A stretch of 64,000 nt of DNA from positions 1,550,001 through 1,614,000 of the forward strand of contig NZ_CP031447.1 in the NCBI RefSeq assembly GCF_003391095.1. Reading direction: 5' to 3'. This DNA comes from Austwickia chelonae (lineage in GTDB: Bacteria; Actinomycetota; Actinomycetes; Actinomycetales; Dermatophilaceae). Under the pieces are notes generated by a model, which had not been told where the DNA came from, did no database searches, and worked only from the letters and a program-made list of their open reading frames with translations. This document shows positions 1-8,913 of this stretch, piece after piece; the first letter of the stretch is position 1; each line of letters starts with the position of its first letter. The translations under genes and the position numbers were made by a program.

Positions 1-1608
1 GTCGAATCACGAGGCGCGTCCGGCTTGATGACCCAGCTGTATGCGATGCGCTCGCGGTCGTCGTGGGGTGTGGGGGATTTGGCTGATCTCGCAGACCTGG
101 CTGTCTGGGGTGCACGAGAGCTGGGTAGCGATTTCGTCCTGTTGAACCCGGTGCATGCAGCTGAGCCGATGAGTCCTATGGAGCCTTCGCCGTATCTTCC
201 GACGTCTCGGCGCTTCGTGAACCCGATGTACATCCGGGTCGAGGAGATCCCCGAGACGGCCTACTTGTCGCCTGAGGACCGGGCGAAGGTCGACGGTTTT
301 GCCGGAAGCGCGCGTCTGCTGAACGGTGAGGACGCCATCGACCGGGATGCTTCTTGGGAGTTGAAACGGCAGGCGCTGCACATTGTCCACTCTGTGCCTC
401 GCCCGGTGCGTAGGCAGCTGGCTTTTGAGGCTTTCTGCGAGAGGGAAGGGCAGGGGCTGATCGACTTCGCCACGTGGTGCGCACTGGTCGGTGAGTATGG
501 GGTCGACGGGTGGCCGGAGGGTTTGGCGGACCGTTCCTCGGAAGCGGTGGCAGCCGAGCGAATCCGGTTGTCGGATCAAGTCGATTTCCACATGTGGTTG
601 CAGTGGGTGGTTGACGGCCAGCTGGCTGGGGTCCAGCGGCAGGCGCGTGAAGCTGGCATGGGTGTCGGTGTCATGCAGGATCTTGCGGTGGGTGTGCACC
701 CCGAGGGCGCTGATGCCTGGGGCCTGGGGGAGGCTCTGGCTCGCGGGGTGACGGTTGGTGCGCCTCCGGACCCGTACAACCAATTGGGCCAGGATTGGAG
801 TCAGCCGCCTTGGCGTCCGGACAAATTGGCAGAGTTGGGGTATGCGCCCTTCCGTGACATGATCCGGGCGGCGCTTCGCCATTCGGGCGCCCTTCGCATC
901 GATCATGTGCTGGGTCTCTTCCGGCTGTGGTGGGTTCCGTCCGGTCGTAGTCCGCGAGAGGGAACCTACGTGCGTTTCGATTTCGAGGCGCTGGTCGGGA
1001 TCCTTGTCTTGGAGGCACACCGTTCCGGAGCAGTCATCGTCGGTGAGGATCTAGGCACGGTTGAGCCTTGGGTGCGTGAATATCTCCGTGAGCGAGGGAT
1101 TCTCGGCACCTCGATCTTGTGGTTCGAACGGGACGCCGATGGAGCGCCGCTAGCTCCGGAGCAGTACCGGCGGTTGTGCTTGGCCTCGGTGACTACTCAC
1201 GATCTGCCGCCTACTGCTGGTTACCTCAGCGGTGAGCACATGGATCTGCGGGAACGTCTAGGGCTGTTTACCAGACCGGTGGACGTTGAACGGGCCGAGG
1301 ACGAGGCTGATCGACAGAAGGTCGTGGAAGCTCTGCGCGAACGGGGCCTGATCGATAGTGACGAGTCGGTGGAGAAGATCGTCGAGGCACTCCACCGGTA
1401 TGTGTCGTGGACTCCGGCTCTCCTGGTGGGCATCAGCGTGTCCGATCTGGTGGGTGACCGGCGCACGATCAACCAGCCGGGAACCGACGAGGAATACCCC
1501 AACTGGCGAGTGCCCCTGGCGGGCCCGGACCGTAGACCGGTCCTGCTAGAAGACGTGATGGCACACGCTGGGGCCCGTCGGATCACCGAGGCTGTTCACC
1601 GGGGATGA
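1..1608 (+). CDS. malQ: 4-alpha-glucanotransferase (amylomaltase), 5' end outside window
   Basis: Transfers alpha-1,4-glucan segments in cytosolic maltodextrin and glycogen metabolism (GH77). The frame is open to base 1, so the N-terminal part is missing; actinobacterial MalQ is usually near 700 residues and about 535 are visible. The visible part opens with the GH77 core signature QLYAMRSRSSWGVGD. The nucleophile Asp lies in LRIDHVLGLFRLWW (codon at 901), the acid/base Glu in GEDLGTVEPWVRE (codon at 1045) and the third carboxylate in TTHDLPPT (codon at 1201). All three are intact, so the enzyme should be active. It ends 10 bases before a strong bidirectional stem-loop and is convergent with the MFS gene. 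The family call is secure; the true start cannot be seen. Confidence 0.93.
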   Translation, partial: VESRGASGLMTQLYAMRSRSSWGVGDLADLADLAVWGARELGSDFVLLNPVHAAEPMSPMEPSPYLPTSRRFVNPMYIRVEEIPETAYLSPEDRAKVDGFAGSARLLNGEDAIDRDASWELKRQALHIVHSVPRPVRRQLAFEAFCEREGQGLIDFATWCALVGEYGVDGWPEGLADRSSEAVAAERIRLSDQVDFHMWLQWVVDGQLAGVQRQAREAGMGVGVMQDLAVGVHPEGADAWGLGEALARGVTVGAPPDPYNQLGQDWSQPPWRPDKLAELGYAPFRDMIRAALRHSGALRIDHVLGLFRLWWVPSGRSPREGTYVRFDFEALVGILVLEAHRSGAVIVGEDLGTVEPWVREYLRERGILGTSILWFERDADGAPLAPEQYRRLCLASVTTHDLPPTAGYLSGEHMDLRERLGLFTRPVDVERAEDEADRQKVVEALRERGLIDSDESVEKIVEALHRYVSWTPALLVGISVSDLVGDRRTINQPGTDEEYPNWRVPLAGPDRRPVLLEDVMAHAGARRITEAVHRG

Positions 1609-1617
1609 ACCGGTGGG

Positions 1618-1660
1618 ATACAGCGGGGGGACCGCTCGCACAACGGTCCCCCCGCTGTAT
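1618..1660. terminator. Bidirectional intrinsic terminator
   Basis: A perfect 17-bp inverted repeat (1618-1634 with 1644-1660) encloses a 9-base loop and lies between the convergent stops of malQ (1608) and the MFS gene (1675). On the plus strand it is followed by TTCTTCT. Confidence 0.85.
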
Positions 1661-1674
1661 TTCTTCTGCACAGT

Positions 1675-3159
1675 TCAGGATGTGGAAGGACTTTCCTTGG
1701 CACCCCAAGCGTTTTCCGGGAGGACCTCACGGCGGTCTTTTACGGGGAGCAGGGCCAAGAGACCAACCAACAGCACAGCAGTGATGCCGAGGATGCCCCA
1801 GTACTGGGTACTGGTTTCCTGCGGTCGAAGCCAACGTCCGAACATGATGGCACCGGTGAAACCTGCCGGTGCGATGAAGCTCAGCGCACGTCCGGTAGTG
1901 GCATAGAGACCGAAGATCTCGCCTTCACGCCCGTGCGGGATGAGCCTGATGAGCAGGGTCCGGGATGCCGACTGCGCCGGGCCGACGAAGATGCACAGCG
2001 TCAGACCGAGAATCCAGAAGGCGATCGGCCCGCTGTCGTGGAAAGCGAAGATGCCGGTGCCGACGCAGATAATGCAGACCAAGGAGACGAGGATGAGTCG
2101 CTTGGGGCCCAGCTTGTCATCGAAGATTCCGGAGCTGACCGTGGCTACTCCTGCCGTCAGGTTGGCGACGACGGCGAAGGTCACCACCTCGCCGGAGGAG
2201 AAACCGAAGGTTCCTGCGGCGATGACTCCGGCGAAGGCGAAGACTCCGACCAGTCCGTCGCGGAAGATCGCTGACGAGATGAGGAAGTACAGCGTGTTGG
2301 GGCTCTCCTTGGCGAGGCTGCGCAAGGTGCGGCCTAGCGCGATGTAGGAGCCCACGATGGACTCCTTCGGCAGGGGGGTGTCAGGAGTCGCCGAGGCAGC
2401 GGTGTCCGGCTGCGGAGAATTTTTGTGGGGGCGCTTTCGTTTCCCGAGGACGACCAGTACCGGGATCATGCCCATCGTGTACCAGGCTGCGGTGAAGAGC
2501 ATGGAGGCGCGGATGTGCATGCCGTCGTCATGGGTGACTCCGAACAGTCCTTGCTCTGGCTGGATGAACGCCAGCAACAGGAAGACCAGGACGGCGATGC
2601 TTCCCAGATAACCGGACCCCCATCCGAAGGCGGAGATCCTACCGACGGTCTGCGGGCTGGATACCCGCTTCAGTAGGGAGTTGTGGTTGACCGAGGCGAA
2701 TTCAGCGAAGACTGTGGCGACGACCAGAAGGACGATGCCCGGCCACAGGTAGCTGGGATCGGGACGCACGAAGAACAGCGACAGGATCATGCACAGGACC
2801 ACGAAACTGTTGGCACCCAGCCAGAACACGGGGCGGTTGGCGCGGTCTGCGCGTTGCCCCAGCACCGGAGCGAGCAGCGCGACGAAGATCGCGGCGATGC
2901 TCATCCCGGTGCCGAGGGCTTCGCTGTTGGCATCGGTGGGCCCGAAAGAGCTGCTGGTGAGGTAGACCGAGAACACGAAGGTGACGACCACGGAGTGGAA
3001 CGAGTTCGTACCTAGGTCGTAGCCGATCCAGGCGAGTGACTCACGGTTGAACAATCGTCTGGTCGGCATCTCAGTACTTTCCGGTGCAGGGTCGTCGGAA
3101 CACTCTTCGGAGGAACCGGGGATCTTGACGTGGGAGGTTGCCGGGGTTGAAGGGTTCAT
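1675..3159 (-). CDS. UMF1-type MFS transporter (Atg22-like)
   Basis: An integral membrane protein of 494 residues with about 12 hydrophobic segments. The first-helix motif AWIGYDLGTNSFHSVVVT resembles the opening of the UMF1/Atg22-like branch of the major facilitator superfamily. Its substrate is unknown; yeast Atg22 exports amino acids from vacuoles, so amino-acid or peptide-product efflux would suit the pepN neighbour, but this is inference. The ATG overlaps the pepN stop by one base (TGATG), which implies translational coupling. An internal ATG at 3069 has a better Shine-Dalgarno (GGAAAG) and would remove a polar, acidic 30-residue tail, so the start is uncertain. Confidence 0.8.
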   Translation of the reverse strand: MNPSTPATSHVKIPGSSEECSDDPAPESTEMPTRRLFNRESLAWIGYDLGTNSFHSVVVTFVFSVYLTSSSFGPTDANSEALGTGMSIAAIFVALLAPVLGQRADRANRPVFWLGANSFVVLCMILSLFFVRPDPSYLWPGIVLLVVATVFAEFASVNHNSLLKRVSSPQTVGRISAFGWGSGYLGSIAVLVFLLLAFIQPEQGLFGVTHDDGMHIRASMLFTAAWYTMGMIPVLVVLGKRKRPHKNSPQPDTAASATPDTPLPKESIVGSYIALGRTLRSLAKESPNTLYFLISSAIFRDGLVGVFAFAGVIAAGTFGFSSGEVVTFAVVANLTAGVATVSSGIFDDKLGPKRLILVSLVCIICVGTGIFAFHDSGPIAFWILGLTLCIFVGPAQSASRTLLIRLIPHGREGEIFGLYATTGRALSFIAPAGFTGAIMFGRWLRPQETSTQYWGILGITAVLLVGLLALLPVKDRREVLPENAWGAKESPSTS

Positions 3160-5735
3160 CAGTATTGGACTGCATCCCGTTCTTGAGCGTGCATGGCCCG
3201 AACGACGGCATCTCGGTTCTCGGTGACGAGACGGATCAGACCGTCAGGAGCATCCGAGTGATGATCAAGCCATGTCTGGGTGGCCTGGAGAAGGTCGCTG
3301 CTGGCCAGGCGGATCGGATAGGCACCGAGCGCGACCTGCTCGGCGATGGCGTGGGTCCGCCCTTCCCACAGGGTGCGGATCTCCTCGTGATAGCGGGAGA
3401 TATAGGGGTTCAGCAAGGCGGGGTCGTGGGTGATGGCCATCCCGGCCAGGACTGACCCGACCATCTGGTTGGACAGCTCAGGGCTGTCGAAGACACGCGC
3501 CCAGGACTCGGCCTTCGCCTCGGCGGTGGGTCGAGCGGCTCGAGCCCGCGCTGCGCGCTCCCGCCCGGTAGAGGTGGGGTCCCTTCCTTCCTCGGCGCGG
3601 ATCTCTGCCTCGCCTGCGCGACCTCCCGCGACCAATGCGGTCAGCAGGGTCCAGCGCATCTCGGTGTCGATCATCAGCCCGCTGAGTTCCTGGGTACCGG
3701 TGAAGAGCCCCTCGATCCAGTCCAACTGCGGGGTCGTATGCGCATGCCCTGCTGCGATGCTGACCAGTTGGAGCTGGGCATCGGATCCAGCTGGCGCTTT
3801 CTGGGCTGATCGGATGAGTTCTGCGGCAGCCTCGGCAACGGTCTGTTCGCGGGTCGAGGTGGACAGGTAGAGCTGCATTGTCGTGGTGAGCTGGCTGAGC
3901 AGCATCCGGAGAAGGGTGGAGTCGGTCTCGCCGGGGATGGCGTCGAGAACCAGGCGGATGAAGTCGCTGCCGGCCATTTCGCCGTCCCGAGTCATGTCCC
4001 AGGCTGCACCGAGGAGAAGTGCACGGGGGAGCGGCTCTGCGGTCGGGGCGTGGGAGACGAGAGTTCGGAGGGAGTCTTCCTCGAACCGGATCTTGGCGTA
4101 GGTGAGGTCATCGTCGTTGAGCAGCAACAATGCAGGGCGGGGGAGCCCCACCAGCTGGGGGACGGCGGTCTCCTCGCCGAGGATGTCGATCTCCAATCGA
4201 TCATGACGAACCAACCGGTCGTCCCGTAGGTCGTAAAGGCCGATGGCCAGGCGATGCGGGCGTAGGGTCGGATAGCTCTCCGGTGCGCTTTGGCGGATGA
4301 GCGCACCGGTGATGATGCCCTTGTCGTCGACGTCGAGATCGGCGTGGAGAGTATTGGGTCCGGCGGTCTCCAGCCAGGCGTGGGACCAGGCCGAGAGATC
4401 ACGTCCGGAGGTGGTTTCCATATGTCTCAGGAGATCGCTCAGCGTGGTGTTCTGGTAAGCGAATTCAGTGAAGTAGGCGCGGAGCCCCTCGATGAAGGGT
4501 TCTCGCCCGACGTAGGCGACGAGTTGTTTGAGCGCTGCTGCACCTTTGGCGTAGGTGATGCCGTCGAAATTGACTTCGACATCAGCGAGGTGTCGGATGT
4601 CGGCGGCCACGGGGTGGGTGGAGGAGAGCTGGTCCTGGCGTAGCGCCCAGGATTTGCCGACTGCGGCAAAGGTGGCCCAGGCATGGCTCCACTCGGTGGC
4701 TTCGGCCTGACAGGTCATGGAGGCCCATTCGGCGAAGGACTCGTTCAGCCACAGGTCGTCCCACCACCGCATGGTCACGAGGTTGCCGAACCACATGTGT
4801 GCGAGTTCGTGGAGGATCGTCAAGGCACGTCGTTCGACGACGGCGTCGGCAACCTTGGCGCGGAAGACGTAGATCTCGTTGTAGGTCACGGCGCCGACGT
4901 TCTCCATGGCCCCCGCGTTGTACTCGGGGGTGAAGATCTGGTCGTACTTCGTGAACGGATAGGGCAGATCGAAGAGTTTTTCGTAGAAAGCGAACCCACG
5001 CTTGGTGCAGTCGAAGATGTTGCCGGCGTCGAGATAGGAGCTGAGCGAGCGCCGGTAGAACAGGCCTAGTGGAACTTCCCGTCCGCCGGTCCGGACGCTG
5101 TCTCGGGCGACGTCATAGGGGCCGGCTATGAGGGCAGTGACATAGCTGGACAGTCGAGGCGTGGCGGCGAACTGCCACTGTGAGATCGGGAGAAGCCCCA
5201 GCTCGGGGATGTCCTTCGATCCGAGCGCGGATGGCTCGGGTGTCGGTTCCACGGAGATGATCTGCCAGTGGGAGGGCGCCGTGATGGTGAAAGCGAAGGT
5301 GGCTTTCAGGTCGGGTTGTTCGAACACGGGGAACATCCGTCGGCTGTCAGCTGTTTCGAACTGCGTATACAGGTAGACCTCGTTGTCGACGGGGTCGACG
5401 AATCGGTGGAGTCCTTCTCCTGTGTGCATGTAGCGGCCGATGGCGTGGACTTCGAGGGTGTTCTCCGCGGCGAGATCAGGCAGCGCGATACGGGAGTCCT
5501 GCCAGACGACAGCGGGGTCGAGGTCGACTCCGTTGAGCCGTACGGCGAGGACTTGCTCTCCGATGAAATCGCAGAAGGTCTCGCTCCCCGGACGATGGCA
5601 GGAGAACTCGGCGACAGTACTGGTGAGGAAGGTTTCGGCTGAGGTGGTCAGATCGATCGCCACCCTGTAGGACTTGACGTGCAGTAGATCCGCTCTGGTT
5701 GCGGCCTCTTCACGGGTCAGGTTCGTACCGGGCAC
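3159..5735 (-). CDS. pepN: Aminopeptidase N (M1 zinc metallopeptidase)
   Basis: Removes N-terminal amino acids from peptides in the cytosol. It carries the M1 substrate motif GAMENVG, the zinc site HELAHMWFGNLVT and the downstream Glu ligand in LNESFAEW. At 858 residues the length is typical of actinobacterial PepN. The start chosen is GTG at 5735, giving VPGTNLTREEAATRADLL, the usual actinobacterial N-terminus, with GAGGAG seven bases upstream. The frame stays open a further 73 codons upstream, but that part has no family resemblance. It heads a two-gene minus-strand operon with the MFS transporter and is divergent from the DsbA-like gene. Confidence 0.93.
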   Translation of the reverse strand: MPGTNLTREEAATRADLLHVKSYRVAIDLTTSAETFLTSTVAEFSCHRPGSETFCDFIGEQVLAVRLNGVDLDPAVVWQDSRIALPDLAAENTLEVHAIGRYMHTGEGLHRFVDPVDNEVYLYTQFETADSRRMFPVFEQPDLKATFAFTITAPSHWQIISVEPTPEPSALGSKDIPELGLLPISQWQFAATPRLSSYVTALIAGPYDVARDSVRTGGREVPLGLFYRRSLSSYLDAGNIFDCTKRGFAFYEKLFDLPYPFTKYDQIFTPEYNAGAMENVGAVTYNEIYVFRAKVADAVVERRALTILHELAHMWFGNLVTMRWWDDLWLNESFAEWASMTCQAEATEWSHAWATFAAVGKSWALRQDQLSSTHPVAADIRHLADVEVNFDGITYAKGAAALKQLVAYVGREPFIEGLRAYFTEFAYQNTTLSDLLRHMETTSGRDLSAWSHAWLETAGPNTLHADLDVDDKGIITGALIRQSAPESYPTLRPHRLAIGLYDLRDDRLVRHDRLEIDILGEETAVPQLVGLPRPALLLLNDDDLTYAKIRFEEDSLRTLVSHAPTAEPLPRALLLGAAWDMTRDGEMAGSDFIRLVLDAIPGETDSTLLRMLLSQLTTTMQLYLSTSTREQTVAEAAAELIRSAQKAPAGSDAQLQLVSIAAGHAHTTPQLDWIEGLFTGTQELSGLMIDTEMRWTLLTALVAGGRAGEAEIRAEEGRDPTSTGRERAARARAARPTAEAKAESWARVFDSPELSNQMVGSVLAGMAITHDPALLNPYISRYHEEIRTLWEGRTHAIAEQVALGAYPIRLASSDLLQATQTWLDHHSDAPDGLIRLVTENRDAVVRAMHAQERDAVQY

Positions 5736-5952
5736 GTTGACTCCTCGTTGATAGGTGTGTTGATGGTTCTCTGTCGCGTACTGGGGTAGTGCTCTCGATC
5801 CGTGGGGACATCCTTGCATCACCGATTGTGGTGGTGCGCCGATATCTAGGGTGAGGGGCTGGGTCTTGTCCAGGGAGTGTTGGTGCTTCTCCGTGGATCC
5901 TTCTTCTTGACCAGTACAGAATATTTTCGGATCTACTTGGGAGAGTTGAGAC

Positions 5953-6564
5953 ATGGTGGAGCAGACCGTGCGTATGTGGTTCGACCCGATCTGTCCGTGG
6001 GCCTGGATGACCTCGCGTTGGTTGAAGGAGGTCGAAAAAGTTCGGGAAATTCAGGTGACCTGGCGCGTCATGAGCCTGTCGGTGCTCAACGAGGGGCGGG
6101 ATCTTCCGCCGGACTATGCGGCTCTGATGGATCGGGCCTGGGCTCCGGTGCGCGCGATCATCGCTGCTCAGCAGCAGTATGGGAGTCAGGTGGTGGGCCC
6201 TCTCTACGATGCTGTGGGCAGGGCGATCCACCTGAGGGAGGAGAAGGATCTCGACTCGGCCGTGGCGCAGGCTTTTGCCGAGGTCGGGGTGTCTCTCTGC
6301 GAGGAAGTCAGGGTGCAGAGCCCAGAGGTGGAGGCTTTGCTGCGGGCGAGCCATGCCGAAGCCGTGGAGTTGGTCGGTGATGATGTGGGGACTCCGGTGG
6401 TGGCCGTGGGGGAGACCGCGTTCTTCGGGCCGGTGGTCTCACCTCCGCCGCGAGGGGAAGCCGCAGGCTTGCTGTGGGACGGTTGTGTATTGGTAGCGGG
6501 AACCCCGGGTTTTTTTGAACTCAAACGTACGCGTACTGTCGGCCCGATTATCGAGGACTTCTGA
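5953..6564 (+). CDS. DsbA-family oxidoreductase, mycothiol-dependent nitroreductase-like
   Basis: A 203-residue thioredoxin-fold protein of the DsbA/FrnE type. The N-terminus (MWFDPICPWAWMTSRWLKEV) and the following VMSLSVLNEGRDLP match the family of mycobacterial Rv2466c, a mycothiol-linked reductase. The active site reads CPWA: the first Cys is present and the second Cys of a CPWC site is replaced by Ala. That suggests a monothiol mechanism in which mycothiol resolves the intermediate (inference). There is no signal peptide, so it is cytosolic. The start ATG is preceded by GGGAGAG. A TTGACC at 5907-5912 may be its -35 element, but no convincing -10 follows. Confidence 0.82.
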   Translation: MVEQTVRMWFDPICPWAWMTSRWLKEVEKVREIQVTWRVMSLSVLNEGRDLPPDYAALMDRAWAPVRAIIAAQQQYGSQVVGPLYDAVGRAIHLREEKDLDSAVAQAFAEVGVSLCEEVRVQSPEVEALLRASHAEAVELVGDDVGTPVVAVGETAFFGPVVSPPPRGEAAGLLWDGCVLVAGTPGFFELKRTRTVGPIIEDF

Positions 6565-6716
6565 CCTCGAGCCTGCCCTTTTTGCAGGAGACGGACGACC
6601 CCCGGAAAAGATGGACGTATCGGGCGAAAATCGACCCTTCATGGGCAACATATAGGAAGTATGTCGCGCGACTTTCTCGATGTCGTACTACTGTCCACAC
6701 TATGGGTGGAATGTCG

Positions 6717-7886
6717 ATGGGGTCCGTGAGAGGAACGCCTGCGCGCGTGGGCTCCTTCGCTTCTAGCTCTTCGTGCAGGGCCCGCCCCTCGCTTGTTGTT
6801 CCTTGCGGACGGGCCATGGCGACCCGTGCCTGGGCCGAAGTCCGGCACTGGAGTGAGACCCAGGAGCGGGCCACCGTGGCATTCACGGTGATCGGCTTGT
6901 CTGTGGTGACGGCATTGATGACGGTCTTCCCCACTCTCGTTCCCTGGGCCGCCTATCTTCCTTTCGTGGTTCTCAGCGGTGCCCTGCACTCGCCTCGGTG
7001 GCATGGGGTGGTACTGGGCACCTGTATCGCCTTGGTCCTGGTCGTTCCTCGGTTTGTGGCTCCGACACGGGAGGATTCGACAGGGGCGTTGTTATGCGTT
7101 CTGGCTGTTGGCGCGGTGACTCTGTGGCGCAGTCTGTCCCGGGCCCGGGTCGGCGTGCATGGCAGTCGCGGGGAGAGCATGCTGGCTGATCTGCGCGGGG
7201 AACTCCTTCTACGCAGCACGGTGCCGATGCTTCCTGAGAGCTGGGAAGTTCAGGTGTGCGTCAAATCAGCCTACGGCCATCCCTTCTCGGGAGATTTCGT
7301 CGTGGCCCGTCGTACTTGCTCGGGGAAGTTGTTGGAAGTTGTCCTCGTGGATGTCTCCGGAAAAGGACTGGACGCCGGAACACACTCGCTGATGCTCTCA
7401 GGTGCTTTCGATGCCCTGATGGGGTCGGTGCGCCCTGGAGAGTTTCTCCCCTTGGCCAATGATTATGTGGCTCGACAGGAATGGTCCGAAGGTTTTGCCT
7501 CAGCGGTTCACTTGTCCCTGGACCTTGAAAGTGGTGAATACACCATTTCCACGGCGGGTCACCCGCCGGTTGCCCATTACCGGACACAGACAAGAGCATG
7601 GCAGGTCGTCGAAGGGGCTCGAGGGCCGGTCCTCGGACTGGTGTCCGGCGTGCGCTATCCAGGGATGCGCGGGAGGCTGGCGCCGGGTGATGCGCTTCTG
7701 CTGTACACCGACGGCGTCATCGAAGAGCGGGGAAGCGACCTCGACGAGGGCATCGGACGGTTGGTCTCCAGCCTCGAGGGGTTCGCTGGAACAGAGTTCG
7801 CCGGGATTGCAGAGCAGGTCTGTGAAGTGGCTCCAGCTGGACAGCATGACGACAGGGGAGCAGTGCTGGTCTGGCGTACCTGCTGA
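6717..7886 (+). CDS. Membrane-anchored PP2C/SpoIIE-type serine/threonine phosphatase
   Basis: The N-terminal half holds about three hydrophobic segments (VAFTVIGLSVVTALMTVF, LPFVVLSGALH and a third near GTCIALVLVVP). The C-terminal ~240 residues form a SpoIIE-type PP2C domain: metal Asp in FSGDFVVAR, VLVDVSGKGLDAG, TAGHPPV, LLLYTDGVIEE and a final HDDRGAVLV. Such phosphatases usually dephosphorylate anti-anti-sigma factors, but no STAS or anti-sigma gene lies nearby. Start choice: ATG 6717 has GGGTGGA six bases upstream; ATG 6816 is the main alternative, and the frame runs open to a TTG at 6582. The stop is followed by the convergent SGNH gene 25 bases away. Confidence 0.78.
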   Translation: MGSVRGTPARVGSFASSSSCRARPSLVVPCGRAMATRAWAEVRHWSETQERATVAFTVIGLSVVTALMTVFPTLVPWAAYLPFVVLSGALHSPRWHGVVLGTCIALVLVVPRFVAPTREDSTGALLCVLAVGAVTLWRSLSRARVGVHGSRGESMLADLRGELLLRSTVPMLPESWEVQVCVKSAYGHPFSGDFVVARRTCSGKLLEVVLVDVSGKGLDAGTHSLMLSGAFDALMGSVRPGEFLPLANDYVARQEWSEGFASAVHLSLDLESGEYTISTAGHPPVAHYRTQTRAWQVVEGARGPVLGLVSGVRYPGMRGRLAPGDALLLYTDGVIEERGSDLDEGIGRLVSSLEGFAGTEFAGIAEQVCEVAPAGQHDDRGAVLVWRTC

Positions 7887-7911
7887 CGTGCTTCAGGGGC
7901 AGATTCTTCTT

Positions 7912-8901
7912 TCACTTCTGCGCGAGAAAATGGGTTATATCCCGAGCAAGCAGATCAGTTCGCATGTGCTCGCCCCGTGTATTGCAGTGGTACTGGGTGT
8001 CATAGAAGTATTCGCGGGGAAGGATGTAGTCCTTCGGGTTCGAGATGATCGGAAAAGTCAATTTATTGGCGACTTCCGCTGAGAATTGGGCGATCTCTTC
8101 CTCGGACGAAGTGACAGCCTCATCCATGACCGGGGGATAGGAGAGGGCGAGGCGAGCACCTTGCCCCTTGACGTAGTCATGCAGATCATTGAGATAGTCC
8201 GCCATATCGGAACTGAGCCGATTTCTATCGATAGCGACGAAGAACTTCTCCGGCAGTGGAGATGGAACAGCAGTGGTCGGACGAGGGTAGATCATCTGAC
8301 CATTCTGGTCGAAAGCACTCCTGGAATAGACTCCTTTGCTGACCACCGGGACGGTTCGGGCGTCCATTTTTTTGGAGAAGAAGGTTGGAAAATAGGTGGC
8401 AGTATCGAGCCACGATTCTCGGGGGATATAGCGAAAGCGTCTGAGATGTCCATCGAATCCGGTGAGGACGAGCTCGGGGCTATAAGAATCCAGGAGGGAC
8501 ATCATGGCATATTCATAGGCAATGATTACGATATCTCCTTTATGGAGATTTCCGCGGACCAGATCTGTTTGGAATCGCATGCCATAGCCAGACTGAAGGG
8601 ATATATTTACAGTAGGCATCCCAACTTTTTGAGCCAGCTGTTCTTGGTCGAGGCCGAAGGACCCGCTCGATCCTGCTACCAAAATGACTCTAGGTCCAGG
8701 AAGATTCTCGAGCCGATCGATCTTCTCGTTCAACGCGGAGTTGAAAGTCCTATCGTAGCGAGGGGTGAGGCCCTCGACGGTCACGATGCATATCGTGGCA
8801 AAAAGACTGGTGACGACACAAAGGAGTAGGATCGCTTTAGCTGTCAGTAGTCCTAGCGTTCGAGGGAGAGTCTTCTTTTCTTCTATCGTGGCAGGAGTCA
8901 T
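7912..8901 (-). CDS. SGNH-hydrolase-like membrane-anchored protein, O-acylation partner
   Basis: About 329 residues: a short basic tail, one N-terminal membrane segment (AILLLCVVTSLFATICIV), then an extracytoplasmic domain. The domain starts with an SGNH block-I-like motif, VAGSSGSFGLD (nucleophile Ser), and ends with YDTQYHCNTRGEHMR, which supplies a DxxH-like Asp/His pair. This is the pattern of DltD/AlgJ/AlgX-type proteins that pass an acyl group received from a membrane O-acyltransferase to an extracellular polymer. It follows the MBOAT gene by 12 bases in the same operon. ATG 8901 is preferred over TTG 8910 because GAGGA lies nine bases upstream. The A+T content is higher than in the flanks. 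The acceptor polymer is unknown. Confidence 0.72.
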   Translation of the reverse strand: MTPATIEEKKTLPRTLGLLTAKAILLLCVVTSLFATICIVTVEGLTPRYDRTFNSALNEKIDRLENLPGPRVILVAGSSGSFGLDQEQLAQKVGMPTVNISLQSGYGMRFQTDLVRGNLHKGDIVIIAYEYAMMSLLDSYSPELVLTGFDGHLRRFRYIPRESWLDTATYFPTFFSKKMDARTVPVVSKGVYSRSAFDQNGQMIYPRPTTAVPSPLPEKFFVAIDRNRLSSDMADYLNDLHDYVKGQGARLALSYPPVMDEAVTSSEEEIAQFSAEVANKLTFPIISNPKDYILPREYFYDTQYHCNTRGEHMRTDLLARDITHFLAQK

Positions 8902-8913
8902 TGATGGCAATCC

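Noticed and set aside
5736-5954. N-terminal extension of PepN by 73 codons
   Set aside because: No family similarity and it would overlap the start of the divergent gene; GTG 5735 has a better ribosome site and the standard N-terminus.
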